Counted from the stretch's first letter, positions 1-13,143 are shown. The stretch: DNA of 64,000 bases from Gavia stellata (GCF_030936135.1 NC_082604.1:7509001-7573000); one strand, 5' to 3'. Translations and numbers: made by a program. Notes: generated by a model from the letters alone, not told the origin.

Positions 1-15
1 GAGAGACGACCCCGT

Positions 16-37
16 GGGATGCCGGGATATGTAGTCG
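16..37 (-). promoter_or_regulatory. second, weaker ZNF143-type motif
   Basis: The minus strand contains ACTACATATCCCGGCATCCC, a second copy of the same element with a few mismatches, in the same orientation and about 48 bp from the better copy. Paired copies are a known arrangement in ZNF143-driven promoters. The call rests on the motif alone. Confidence 0.5.
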
Positions 38-63
38 AAAACGCCTCGGCTGCGCGTCGCGGG

Positions 64-83
64 GCAGGCTGGGAGTTGTAGTT
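64..83 (-). promoter_or_regulatory. ZNF143 (SBS)-type binding motif
   Basis: The minus strand reads AACTACAACTCCCAGCCTGC, which closely matches the well-known ACTACAAYTCCCAGCATGC promoter element bound by ZNF143/STAF. Such sites usually sit within about 100 bp of the transcription start of CpG-island genes, often bidirectional ones, which fits its place here. Confidence 0.75.
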
Positions 84-317
84 GCCGCGCGCGCGAGCGC
101 GCCCCCCTGTCGCCTCAGGGTGGCTGGAACGGCGCGTGGCGGCAGCTGAAGTGAGGCGCGCACTGTCCTCAGCCACCACCTTTGTGCGACCTTGGACCTC
201 TCGGTTAGATGACGGTGGTGGAGAGCTACCAGGCTCTGCTGGGTTGTGAGCGACCTAGAGAAGAGAAGGGTCCTCTGCTCCGCTTTGCCGGCTCGGTGGG
301 GTCTCTCAGTGTCCATT

Positions 318-651
318 ATGGCGACACTGGTCAGAGGCGCCAGGTCCTCAGGGGTGAGTGTGACGGCCCTGGAGCAAGGCCCTGGAAGGAGCCCTGCTTG
401 CCTCTCTCAACAAGAAAGACGTGAGCCTGGTCAGCCCTGCAGACCTTGTAGATGTGAAAGACTGTGTGACACGTTTCTCCTCTTCTTAATCATTTTGTCA
501 GCTAAAGCTGCAGATACTGCAACCCCAAACAGCATCTAGCAGAAATGTCACGGGGAATGTGAGATTTTGGGAAGCACCAAAGCACAAGGAACCACTGTTG
601 AGAAAATTTATCCAAGCACTGCTGCCAGATCGAAATTCCATCTTTAATTAA
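318..651 (+). CDS. possible small two-exon gene, product not recognised
   Basis: An ATG at 318 opens twelve codons (MATLVRGARSSG) that end exactly at a strong donor (GTGAGT at 354-359). A strong acceptor, with a pyrimidine-rich tract and then CAG ending at 501, restores the same frame at 502. The frame then runs 49 codons to TAA at 649-651. The joined product would be 61 residues with a basic, Ser/Arg-containing start like a mitochondrial targeting sequence, and a plausible second exon (for example residues NVRFWEAPKHKEPLLRKF). An ATTAAA hexamer overlaps the stop. I do not recognise the family. Against it: no transcript evidence, an upstream ATG in another frame at 209, and a short intron of 148 nt. 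It could also be the 5' part of a longer gene, a long non-coding RNA, or a broken copy (see 652-1022). Confidence 0.35.
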
Positions 652-1022
652 AAATTGCAACCCCCACATTTCATTGTATAAAGGAGAAGAATAACACAGA
701 GGATATTTATACTCATTGGGATTCAGTTAAAGAAAATACTCCTTTTGATACAGGTGTTCACCTGGGGATTAGGGGCCCCATGTGCTCTATCCTACGACAC
801 AGTATGAGGGATTACATTGCCCAAGAGTGTTTACAGTTTGAAGGACATAAACAAACAAATGGGTGAGAGAGAGATTACTTCAACCTTTGTTATTTTCACT
901 CCAAGAGAGCAAGACAGAAAAGACAGATACTTAAAATTCGAAAAAACAGACCCTGATGAAAATAAGTGAGAAGAGAAATGCCTGGAGCAAGAAAAGGGGC
1001 ACAATGTTGTCAACCAGTATGG
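652..1022 (+). other. protein-like stretch in shifted frames, possible decayed exon
   Basis: Directly after the stop at 649, another plus frame stays open to about 864 and reads like ordinary protein (for example EDIYTHWDSVKENTPFDTGV at about 700-757). A third frame gives a shorter plausible piece (NPHISLYKGEE) around 660-693. Two donor-like GTGAGA/GTGAGT sequences follow, at 863 and 1023. This may be a gene broken by frameshifts, a misjoined alternative exon, or chance. I could not assign it to a family. Confidence 0.2.
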
Positions 1023-1029
1023 GTGAGTA

Positions 1030-4000
1030 CAGAATTTCAGGATGTAGAATCTGGATCAGCTTGCTTAAAAGTAATGATTTGAGTAAAACTTATGACTTTT
1101 GAGTCTAATTCATGATTTTTAGACAGCTGAGGTGGAACACTGAAAGAACAGGTTAGGACACTGAAAGAAGAGATGTAGGGGAAGGAAGCCCATATTAGAG
1201 AATGTAAGGAGTGGGGGATGAACAGCGCACATTGTACATTTTTTCTTGAAAAACTCAACGAGGACCTGTCCAGAGAGAGATGAGGGTATTACAGGGAAAT
1301 CAAAGACAGCAAGGAAGGTAAGTGAAAGATGAAGGAATAGAGCTTGTTAGTCAAGAAAATAATGCAGAGAAAGGAAGAAATTACTTTGCCGTTAGCTTCT
1401 CCTGGGAAGTTGTAATAATAGAAAAACTAAAGTGCAGAAAAGAGGCACAGGGTATAAGCTAAGGCTGACCTTACAGTAGGAGAGAAGCAATGAAATAAAG
1501 TAATGAAATTAAGAATAAGAAATATCCTCACAGCTGTTAGATACAAAGGTACCCGTTCTGAGTCAGGAAGACCATGATCCACAAATTACTGGAAATTAAA
1601 TGGGTATACAGAGGAAATATTATTATATATTTGTTTTCCTTTCATATTCTTTCCTATATGTCCTGTACTAGCCATTATTTCACCAGGGGTTATATACAAA
1701 GTAGCTGGAACCATGGGGAGTCTCTAAGAAGACTTTCAATACAGACATTAAATAGAACAAAATCTCTACTTCGGGTTCTGTTATGTGACCCAACAGCTAT
1801 TCTTATGCCTATTTACTGAAAGATATTCTTCAGGTAAAAAAACCCGAACAAAATATTTTCTTCCAGAGTACCAGAACAGAGGAAACTTTGCCTCTTGTGG
1901 GCATTGCCCTGTTCTGAAGTTCCTCGTTGCCCCTTTCATACCCCTGCCTGCTTGGCTGCGTGGTAGTGCGTGCTGCAGCTTACCTGGCAACACACGTGCA
2001 TGCTGGGCGTTTGGCTATTTCCTCTTGGGCCTGGAAAAAATCTAGCATTTTCTTTACCTTGGAGGAAGGGCACAAACTTGGGTTTGCCTGTCACCCGTTA
2101 CTTTTGTGGCTACTTGACATCTTTAAGACCATAGACAGGGCAAGGGCAGAGGAGAGAATGATGTAGGGCAAATGATGAGATGGCTACACATCAGTAGAGT
2201 GCAATCATAGGCCTTGCTTCCTTAAGAAACCAGAATAAAGCTGTACAGAATATTTACAATGTAGTGTCTAGTAGTGTTCTACAACTGTCTTCTTGCTAGA
2301 AACACAAACAGAATTTCTGTAAAGTGTGGATATGCATGTGTAATGAAGTGTATAGTAAAGGAACTGGTAATACAGTGTTGCAAGACACATTTCCTGTAGG
2401 TGCAAAGCTACTTTTAAATCTCTTGAAAGTTCTCAACACAAAACATGAAAAAGGACCTTTTTTATTCCAAAAAAAGGGTGTTCTAAACAACTGGCCAGCT
2501 AAGTGCTGGTAGTTGAAGCAATTTCATTTTGACACATTTAATTTTGTAAAACTGTAATAGAGGAATTCTGCACATTTTTATTGTTGGTGATTTAGTCAGA
2601 AACACAGCAACTGTAATGGGTTTTCAACAAGAGATACAACAGTCGTAAGGAGGAAGCAACTATGGTACTGTTTCAGCCTACTGGTAATTTCTTCTTTATA
2701 CGGCTCGTGCCGCTCAGGATAGCCAAACCATTTGACCTTAGTTTTCTGAGATTTCAGCTTAGTTCCTTTTGGCTATGAAATTATTGGCAGGTTTTGAATT
2801 TGTATAGCAATAGAAAGTTTGCTGGAAGCAGGATAGACCATTTTAAGATAAAGAATAGTACAATATAATTCTTCCAAAGAAAAAGGCTAAAGTATTTTGG
2901 GATACCAATCACAAGCACCTATAGTTTATCCTCAGCGCACCAAATTAATTTTAACAGAGAAGGGGAGGGCTAAACAAGAAAACACCAGTCCACATTCTTT
3001 TTCTCTCAGGCAAAGACTAGAGGTCTCAAAATACGAGCCATATGCATATGGCTCATTTCATATGCTTGGAAATTCATATTCAGGCAAAAATCTAACAGAT
3101 GCTCGTAGCTAAATCCATACCTGGTGTAATAAATACAGTGTGTGCTGCTGCTTGTTGCAGCAGGCAGCTCAGTCCTGAGGGTCCAATATTTCTTTGCCTT
3201 GATTCTTCCACCCAGGACACCAATCCTGTTATGTAAATTCTTTGTTTCTCCAGATTTCAGCTATTGCTTATTTTCTTTATGGGGATATGTGGCACTTCCC
3301 AGGATCACTGCATTTCACTTCGGGGCTCAGTTTGCCAGCATCTCTGGGCTTGACTAACTTTATTATCTTGAGGTAGTATTATGGATGGCTTACTAATTCC
3401 CTAAGTATTCTGTGAGTTATCTTGTAACCTGAATTACTCTATTATTCTCATTAGATCCTGTCTTTTAGACTATACAGAGGCTTTTATATATGTAGGTCAA
3501 CTCTACAGTATTGTCAAGTGTTTATTTCATATGCAAAATAAATGTGGAGTGCTGTTCATTGCCAGGAGTTAATACTTACAGTGCAGTGAACTGAAGTAGA
3601 ACTCATTGCAGCCTTAACTTGGAAGATAGTAAAGATTGATGGAACACAGTGGGTTTAAAGAAAAGGTGTTATTAACATGTAGGTGGCAGAGCTGTGAGAC
3701 AAACCCCACTGTAAATCTGAATTAAAAGCTCCCTTGAAACTATAGTATTTCACTTTGCTGCAGATCAAGGATACAGCAGTGTTGTGGAATGCAGTTTGTC
3801 TCTTTCAGTCTGAGATGCCCAGCCTTTGTCTCTTCTCACTCTCTTGGAAACATACTAGCCTTGGATACAATCCTGACTCATACGCAGAGATCAGAGTATT
3901 AAACTCACTAGGATAATGAGGAATTCAAATGCCAGTAAAGAAATTAGAACTTTTAGCAGAACCGTTAAAAACCGTAGAGTTCATATTAGAAAAAAATACT

Positions 4001-7000
4001 CCCGTCCTCTCCAAAACCTGCAACCTGCTAGTAGCAGCCTGATGGTGCATAAACTGATAGTTTCAAAAAATGGTGTTTGCTTCAAATACAATCATATATG
4101 TGGTGCATACAGAGAAAAGAGATACTGCAGTATGTAAAGAAAGGGTTGGAAGTTTCATATTTGAAGTCACTTAAAATAATATCACCTGACACTTTCATTA
4201 CAGGCCTGCCTTTTCAACTTACAATTCTGCCAAACTTCAGCCATATGGGTTTAGATTTTTTTGTATTAGATGTCTTCATCTGAACAAGGGACCTATGTCA
4301 GCTTGTGTTTTCAAGTTTCATTAGAAAGGTTTTTTTTAAAAGGTATTAAGGGAGCACAAAATACCAGCTTCCTTAAAATCAGCAACAGAATAGTCATCAA
4401 CATTTTTTAGCAGCATCTGATATGCACTTAATTTAAGCAGAAAATATAACACAAAGTATTAATCGTGGTAGCACAGTAAGTTACCTGCATGCTAACAATG
4501 AGGAGAGACATGTCCATAAACTGGGAACTCTGACAAAAAAAAAGGTTACCAGTGAGAGCGATCAAACTGTTGTACGTAATATAAAGACTCCAGTTCTTAC
4601 CCTCTTCTGCTACAGTTTCTTTGAGTACATTTGACTCGTTAGATAGATGTTATCTTTATGTCATTTATGTAATCACTTAGCAGGAATAATCTTGATTGAG
4701 CTGCTAGTGCTTCTGATTTATTAACAATGGCTTCTTCATGATTTATTTTCTGGAAGCCATAGTCACAATTTTGGCATCACTCCAATTCCATTAAGATCAG
4801 TGGCAAAAGGGCAGGCCTTGAAACCACAGAAGTGGTTTGGAATGCAGCAGTATATATCCTCCCAGGTATTCCAAGTTTAGAGTGTCTTTTTTTTTATCAG
4901 ATTTACAATGCCTTCCACTATAGCTGAATTTTGGTATTAATGTTCTTTTATTGAGCTTTGAGGCTTGAGATAAACTTATTCCATTTTCTCTGCTCTTTTT
5001 TAAACGTATCTGTCAAACTATTTCTAAGATCTGATGCAGCAAGCAGTTTAGTTTGCCTAGAATATAGTCTTGGGATAACATGAACTAGAAAACCTATCAA
5101 ATGATTTATTTTTGTTTGAGGAATATCAGTCTAATAGCTACTTAAAAATTTCTAAAGCGATATTCATGATTTCAGGACAAAAATATTAATTTATTTTCAC
5201 TTTTAATTTCTATTATATATTATTATCTTATCACACAGAGTTGGAGTGTAGTTGGGAAATGACTCAGCATAGGGTTTTCCATAAGCTTGTAAAAATGTTT
5301 ATTGAATAGTATTACCGATCATCAGAATGATCTGTTGCCAGCATTCTGGAAACTGAAAATACTGCATTTGTTTTCTATTAATATTAGACAAGATTGACAT
5401 AGTGTTATTTTTTTATCCAGATATAAATTGGTAATAAAAGGAAGTTTAAGAATAGCACTATTGATACTTAGTCAATGTGAAAGGTTAGCGGCCAGACTTG
5501 AAAGACCAAAGTTGTTTGTTTACTCTTGATCAGACAGTTTTGTGTTTTCCAGATGCAGAGTTGATGTTCAGCCCCTGGTGTAACATTTGCATATACAATG
5601 TACATAACAATACAGAATCAAACTGTCAAAGCACATTTATTTAGTTAAAATGAACTGAACAGTATTCATATCTAAATATTCTACATTAGGATCTGTTTCA
5701 AAGGAACAGTAATGATGTTAAAACTACTTTTACGGGACTGTGATGATATAAGACAGTATCTTTCAGTTGTGTATTTTCTCAACAAACAAAGGGAAGGAAA
5801 TTGAGGTTAAAGAGTTTCTGTCATTCTTGCTACTAGGATTCTATCGCTTAGGCACTCATCCCGCATGACCTAATGCTCTGCTATGAGAAGTCTTTTGTTT
5901 TATAGTTTGATAGGGATTGTTTCACCATGGGCTCAAATGCAGGTCAGGCTTGTGGTGTGCTAGGCACATGAAGCCAAAACCCTGCTACCAAGTTTTGTTT
6001 TCAGGTCAGGCTAATTTATGCAGGGCGTCAGAAGAATCTTTTAGAAACCCAAAATGTGACCGTAATCCCAAACCATTCTCTCAAGATATGACTGTCAAAT
6101 GGAAAGTTGCTCTGTCAACACGTTTGGGGCTTTTTTAAAACTTTATTTTTATTTTTTTAATTTGTTTTCAGTAGTTGTAATATGTAGGGGTTTTTTAGGA
6201 AAGGTTAAGACCACTCTGTGATTTGAGCTGCATAGTTACATGTTTTCTTAGTTTGCATTGTAGTTCAAACAATTACCAATCACAGAATTGTATGGCATTT
6301 TTGTAGCACTGAATGAGTGTCTTTGTATTTGAAGCTTTTTCTTCACAAATGACACAGTAACAAGTTATTTATGTAGGAAAGCAGGCAGTGGTGAAAGCTG
6401 TATTAGATTTTATCCTTGCTCTTTTATAATAACCACACATAAATAATGTATTGCCAGAGGCAAATGTAACAATGTATTTCTGTATTTATATATACAAATC
6501 CTATACAAATTCTGTTTCTTTTGTGTTCCCATTTCTAGTAGAACCTGAATTGCTAAATTTTTCAGAGATACCGTCATATACGTAATCCAATAGTAACAGC
6601 GAGTGCTATGTACCCTCTTCACCTAGTTTGAAGACTACAAGTTATTACAACCATCCCTGTCCAGCATTTGAATTTTTAAACTCAGGCTGTAGCAATTAAT
6701 GCTTTTAGCTTTGAATGTCTCTTTTTCAGTCCTTTGTCAATATATTACATAAATGGAACCTGACATAGGATTTGCAGCATTCACATCTTGTGGAAAAATT
6801 CACTCTCAAAGATGAAATATATAATAAGTTGATGAGCGAGCATTAATATAGAGTCTTAGATCAAGCTAAAAAAGTTTAGGCTTTTAATCCTAAAGGTTTC
6901 TGGTTCAACTGCTATTATGTTACGCTGGTATTCTTGAAAATGCTACCATTTTCTAATACGTAGTCAACTTCCTCCCTCCTTCCAATTAGTAATAATAACT

Positions 7001-10000
7001 ATGACCTACACATGGTTTTCTATCCTTTATGAAGAGGCACATTGAATTTTCCTATCACAAATGGATATATACTAATTTTATATGGCTATCCAAATTAAAA
7101 CTGATGAATTTTAATAATATGTACCTAGTATGTAGTTGGAATTTAATCCCCTCAAAGTAAAAGCACTTGTAAAGTTGTAATGTGGTTTAGAGTATACATG
7201 TTGTCTTAATAGTTCTGTTCTTAAAAATAATTATAAGAATGTTATTCAATTTACTATGGAGATACACAATTACAATGATGACAGTATTTTTTGTTTTGAG
7301 TCTGTGAAGAGGACAGGAAACGCAGATCATAAAACCACAGGATGCCCCCCTTAACTGTGTGTTTAAAAGATTAGCCACTAGATGACGCCTTGATTCTGTT
7401 AATATCTTTTTTTTTTCCCCCTGAGTGATTTCTGGACCTGAAATCCTGACACTCTTTCTTTAGTAAATCCGGCTGGGAAAGAATGCTTTTCACATATTTT
7501 TAAACGATAATTTCGAAGGCCTTCTACGGAAGTAAATAAAATTATTTCAATTTTCAATGCTGCTTTTAAGTCCAGCCTGTTTTGTGGAGATTTTGGGTTT
7601 TGGGTTTTTTTTGGTCATTGATTTTCTTCTTTATTTGTCTTGGACAAAACCCGTTTTAAAAATAGTTTTTCTTCGTACTTTTTTTTTTTTTCTCATTTTT
7701 TTCATGTCCCTCTGCTTCACAACTATAACTTAAAAGTAGAGGTAGGTCAGGATAGTGTCCTTTACAGCACCTATTAACAGACATATAGCGTGTGTGGATA
7801 AACGCTTGTATAAATGTGTTTCATTTGGTGCACATTTTTCCGTACCAGGAGGGCGTGGGGGAATAAACTCTATGGCTATAAAGCATTTTAATACTGGCAT
7901 AACTGGCATATCCATTTTATGATATGTACTCATACATTTGTAAAAATTATCACTGGTCCTGTTACTGACATGTTTATATCCATAAAGGATTCTTGTGTGG
8001 ACCAGGCTAGAGAGAGACTGAAATCTTCTGTTTAACCACAGATCAAGGCAAACGTTGTAGTTCCTATTCCTCATTCGTTAGTCTCTGCACTAATAAACTT
8101 CAGGTCTGTAGTCTGTGATACACAAGCAGGTTACCATAGTAGAGCAAATTAACATGGGTCAGCTGCTCCACAGTAAATTGTGTGCATGTTTCTACCTGGC
8201 ACTTTCTTGCCATTAATCTAAGGAAAATCACAACAGCTTCGCTTTCAATGAAAGATGTGGAATTTCCTCATTTTTGGTTAAGCAGTACTTCAGTGTAGAC
8301 ATTTGCAGGTGGCCAGTTGCATGTGAGCGGTTCCTGGCATCAAGTTGACCAACGGGATCTATTTACTTTGTGATAATTTTTTTGTGTGTCAAAGGGCCGC
8401 ACTAGGCCATCCTTACAAAAAAACTTACTGTAACAGATCCTGTGTGATAGGACATTGCTATGTTCCTATGCATACTTGGCTGCTTTGCTGACAAAACCCA
8501 GCCTCATTAGATGGGTTTGTAACTGGAAGAGATGTTATCCACTACTTGAAACTTTTAAATTATTTTAAAACAGACTTTAACAAAAATGTTATCTGATTTT
8601 TTATGTGAACTATTTCATGACAACTGGTGAATATTGTTATGTTAAATGTAACGAAATTAGTGATGGAGTTGTTCGAGGGGGTTCTCAGAGATGGGACTCA
8701 GAAGACTGGCTCTGACTGCAGATAGAAGCTGGGAGCTTATGTAAAATAACATTGGGAGTCAGTGTTATTTTGTCAGCAGTATTTTTGGTGAGTGTATATT
8801 GGCTGAGAGAATTCTGTTGTTTGGGAAAGTAGATTTGATTTGGACAAGACAAAACCTGGGCTTTACTAGCTTACATCACTTTTAGTGACAAAAGGAGGTT
8901 TCTGGCAATAAGGCTTTGCAGTGTAGACTAGACTTTTGAGGAAATTTTTCTGAAAGATGATAGTGTAGAAAGAAAATATGCTTATTGTATTACTCATTTT
9001 ATTAAAAATATCATTATATAAATTATCTTCTAAAAATAATCACTAAATTAAAACATTTGTCTTAGAGAAGATGCTGCAAATTCTTCTGTGGATTCAAGTA
9101 ACTTCATAAAGGGCCATGGAGCGTATTAGTGTTAAGTATTTAAGAAAGCTTACCTATATCATGCATTAAATAGGACAGGCATGCTCTAGTTTGCAGCTCA
9201 TTTCACCATACAGTGACGTGGTTACAATCTTTCTACGCATTAAGGAGAGCTACATAAACCAAGATTTTTTTTTTTTTTTCACCTCTCTAATTAATACTGC
9301 CAGATAATAAGACCTGGCATTGAACTAGATATAGAAGTTCTCAGATTGAATCCTCTCCTACCTAAAGATGTTCTCTGGCATCTTTTTTGATACATAATCA
9401 TTGTAATGCAGGGGAAAAAAAACTGTGACAAAAGCAGTCTTCAGTCAGTGGAGATTAATTACAGCTGATGCAGCTGACAGGAAAGGATAGGAGTAGTAAT
9501 GGTTTTAATTACCAAAACCTAATGGAGTGGTCAGCAAAGAAGGATAAGTTGTAATCTTTTAACAATCTGAGACCAATTGATTAAAATGTTCCCGTATTTT
9601 GTTCTTTAGTCCAAGTGGAATCCAGAAAACAACTAAAACATGCAGCCCCAATCTAATATTTGATCTAATATTTGAGAAGGTGATTTGGACTGTAAACTGC
9701 TTAAGATGAAACTGACTGTTCTGTGTGAATCTGTATACATATGTGACTGTGGAATTATATCCAGAGTGTATATATTTAGAAGTCTTGATTGTTAGTATTG
9801 TTGGTATAGGCAAAGGACTACACACATTTTAAATATTTTGCAGGCCCAGATTTTTAGGTAAGTTGTTGCACTCTTGCTGTATCCAATAGAGTGATACTGA
9901 TTTATTCTATGAAAGAATTTTAAGCTGTGTCTACTTCCATTAGGAAACAAATTTACAGTCAGAGGTGGATTATTTGGGTCTTTTTTTAACCCTATTCCAA

Positions 10001-12368
10001 GGTGCCAAAATATGTTCTACTTTTCATTGGAAGATTCCTCGTATGTTCCAGGTCTCATTTTATTTAAATTACTTGCACTAGGACAGCTACAGAGTTCTAT
10101 CATATACTTCATAAATAAAAACACGTATCTGAGAAGTTATTATAGTGTTTTCATGCACAGCCTTGCTTATAGTTTGTTTATATTGAGATCTACAGTAAGC
10201 CAAACAGATTTTTTTTTTTCTTTATTTATGACTTTGGGAAGGATTGACTTTCTTCTTTGCAACAAAAGACGAACATAAACTGTATCAACAGAATACATAG
10301 ATTTATCCTTGTGAAAAAACAGGTTATGAAAACCTGTAAACCCAATCTGAGGTCAAGGGCCAGAATCTTCATTGCCTTGCACTTCATGCTGTGTCAATGG
10401 AACATTACAGAGGTTTAAGCTACTGTACTAAAATATGTTCTGCAATTCCTTTCAGTTAACTTGTTCCATGGAAAGAGTTCAGCCAGTTGGTATGAGATCA
10501 ACTCCTGATAAATAGTACCCTCTTGAGTACTGCATTGCCCCTGTAGAGTCTCATAGTGCAGGTAAAATACAAGCTAAGCTAGGTGAGTCAGGTAGAAAGA
10601 GGTGTAACCAAAACAGTCTGATAACCCTGTTGCTGTGAGCAGATGTTGTATCTGGAAGTCCAAATCGGGGCAAGGGCTCCAAGCTGTCTAGACTTCCAGT
10701 GGGGACCATGCTGGATCCTGCAGCCTGATGGCCAACAGTTAATTTATTCCTGCCATTGTGATTTAGTCACAGTCAACATTCATTCTGCTCTGCTGCAGAA
10801 TGACTATGCAATCAGCGTGGCAGTAGAAAATCTGGTTTTGCTTCCTGTTTTAAATGGCATGAGTTCACTAAAACAGAAATCGTTCAGTTATGACCATACA
10901 AAGCTCTTCTCTGGAAAACAGTTATTTTCCTTTAGTGACTTTTGATGTGCTAACATTTTAACTAAGTGTTCGTGTTTTCTGTGTATTCAGTTTACGCCAT
11001 CAAAGAAAGCAATTTGCTGTAATGCTACTCAAGGCACCCATTAGTAGCTAACAGCAATCTGTGTTTTTAGAGAACCAGGGCTGTTATTTCACAGAGGGAG
11101 CCATTCAACTCTGCCTTAATCCTCTAACCAGTAAAGCTCATCTTCCAGGTGTTATTCCTGACTACACTGGCTTCTCAAAAATGTTTAGAAAATAAGAGTC
11201 TAATTTAGATTAAGTTGTTGGTGATTTGTTTGAAAAAATACAATGTGATATCTATCTATAAAATTAAATGTAAATTCTCAAATATTTTTTGAGATAACAG
11301 AAAAAATTGCCATATGTCACATGCTTGTATTTTTAGTTATATGTTTCGAATATCTAAGTGAAAAGAAAAATGTTTAACTTAAAAACCTTGTTCCTAAACA
11401 TTCAGGAAGTTTATGGCATTCTTTCATTGTTGAATCTTTGAAGCAGGTATCAGTAACAGTAAATAGTAATACACATTTTTCTAGCACTGATACTTTGAAT
11501 GCATTAAATTCTGCAGCTTCAGAGAATAAATTCAGAATCTATAGTCTGTGTTATCAGTAGATGTGTATGACCCAACTCCGGGTCTGATCTGGCTGAATCG
11601 CATAAATGACTCCACAGAAGTGCTCTGACTTAAGTAGAACTACTTGCAAAACCAGGTCATCTACAGTTAAAGGCCCTTATAATTATTTCAAAAGTTGACA
11701 TTTAATTAGAAAGGTGTAAAGAAAAGATAAAATTATATATTTTGAGAACATACTGTTGGCTCACTTGTCATGCCAAGTGAATTTTACTAAGACTTTCCTC
11801 GCTTTTGTGACAAAGGCTCAATAACCTTTCTCTGATCAAGCTAGAATGTACGACCATGGAGTATGGTATTTTTCAATCAATGAATCAATGTGTTGAAAAG
11901 ACATACTAAAGTATTCAGTTGGGTTTTAGGACTACTGCATTGGATGGCATGTTGGAAGAGCATTGCTTTAGTCTGGCCACCAGAAAATTTAAGCAATCTT
12001 TGGCTTTAGGGTGCCTCCAGGAAAAACATGTACTTATTCTTCAGTTATTAAAGTCCTTTTTCCCCACACATGTGTAGGAAGAGATGAGCAAATTTTGGAA
12101 AAACAAGTAATCAGATACTAGAGATAGATAGCCAGAAAAAGACAAATCAGAGAATTGAGTAAGTAGCAAAAATATTAAATATTTTAAGGTAATCAATAAA
12201 ACAAGTACTACTGTGACCAGCAGAACTACTGAAGCTTGGTTTCCTATGGATTTTGTCTCATGGTTGAATTCACTGGGATCAAGATATGAACTTCAGCTGA
12301 AGGTTTTCCATGGTTCCATGGTTTTCCCTGGTTACAGGCATTTATCTTGTTTTTATCCTAAGTGATTT
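1030..12368. other. intergenic, AT-rich, no gene recognised
   Basis: Both strands were read and no exon-like reading frame of a recognisable family was found. Content noted: a perfect 20-bp palindrome at 3035-3054, a 12-bp tandem duplication at 9651-9674, and scattered T-runs (for example near 7680 and 9266). The open frame on the minus strand at 7730-8074 (114 codons) has no recognisable motif and is treated as chance. Confidence 0.6.
3035..3054. repeat. perfect 20-bp palindrome
   Basis: GAGCCATATGCATATGGCTC equals its own reverse complement over all 20 positions. It contains ATGCAT in the centre, flanked by two CATATG E-box-like hexamers. It could be a dimeric transcription-factor site or a chance palindrome. 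Confidence 0.9.
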
Positions 12369-12496
12369 TTCTGGGACTTGATAAACATGAGTTCACCCTG
12401 TAACCTGTCTTTTACTGAAGACATTCTATCCAGCCATTAATTTTCATATAAAACTGTAGAACTGTTATATCTTAGAGAGTCTTTCTCCTTTGTCAG
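12369..12496. repeat. diverged direct repeat, copy A
   Basis: About 125 bp here resemble 13012-13143 in the same orientation. Shared blocks include ACATGRGTT, then CTTTTACTG, CCATT, TTTCATA and the TATCTT / GTCTTT / TTGTCA blocks. By eye roughly three quarters of positions agree. It is probably an old local duplication, or two copies of an unrecognised interspersed repeat. Confidence 0.5.
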
Positions 12497-13011
12497 ATTT
12501 GGTTGGCCAATCTACACGGGGCAACTGGTTGAAAAGCTGTGGGGGTGTGGGCAAACAAATATTGTGGACACCTATGCCTCATTTTCTTAACAAATGAGTC
12601 TACCGAACCCCTCTCTGCCCCGAATGTAAATACATGTGTTGTAAAGGTGCATATGTATAAATCCAAAAGCAAATAAATAGAGGTGACAGAAAGAAAAAAA
12701 TTAAGAAACTGTAGGAAAATGCTTGACTTCGGATACAGTGACGAAAGGCAGCAAAGGGCACTATGTATTAAAAGCATCTCAAAGGAATATCCTTTGCAGC
12801 TTTCACGGGGAGATATCCTATTTAACTTTCAGGCCATGGTTTAATTCTGAAGTCATAACTAAGTTTATGGGAAAAGCCTTTGTGAAGGGTTTATCAGATT
12901 TTCAGAAAGTCTTTCTATGACAGACTGTTACCTAAACTAAAACCAGCAGGAATCCAAAGTATAGCAACATGAAAACAGGTAAAGAGAATTTCCAATAGTT
13001 CTTAAGGCTTG

Positions 13012-13143
13012 TTCCTGGGTCTTGGTAAACATGGGTTTATGCTGTAGCCTTTCTTTTACTGTAGGCAGTCTATTTGGCCATTTTTTCATAAAAACGGTAA
13101 GAATATAGTATCTTTGAGATCTTCCTGACAGTCTTTTTGTCAA
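13012..13143. repeat. diverged direct repeat, copy B
   Basis: This is the partner of 12369-12496, offset by about 643 bp in the same orientation. No clear similarity was seen in the sequence between the copies, so a simple tandem duplication of the whole interval is not shown. Confidence 0.5.

Larger units (their letters stand above)
1..400. promoter_or_regulatory. CpG-rich promoter region at the left edge
   Basis: The first about 200 bases are very rich in CG dinucleotides (for example the run around 88-105), while the rest of the window is AT-rich and CpG-poor. This is the look of a vertebrate CpG-island promoter of a housekeeping gene. Two ZNF143-type motifs lie at 16-37 and 64-83. A plus-strand exon with a good splice donor at 354 follows. 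From remembered vertebrate gene order (COPB2 next to the 3' end of RBP2 and read in the same direction), the minus-strand product of this promoter could be COPB2 with its first exon just outside the window. That identity is inference; no COPB2 coding sequence is visible here. Confidence 0.7.

Noticed and set aside
7730-8074. Minus-strand 114-codon frame
   Set aside because: No recognisable motif, splice signals or repeat family; could be a fragment of an old transposon but cannot be supported.
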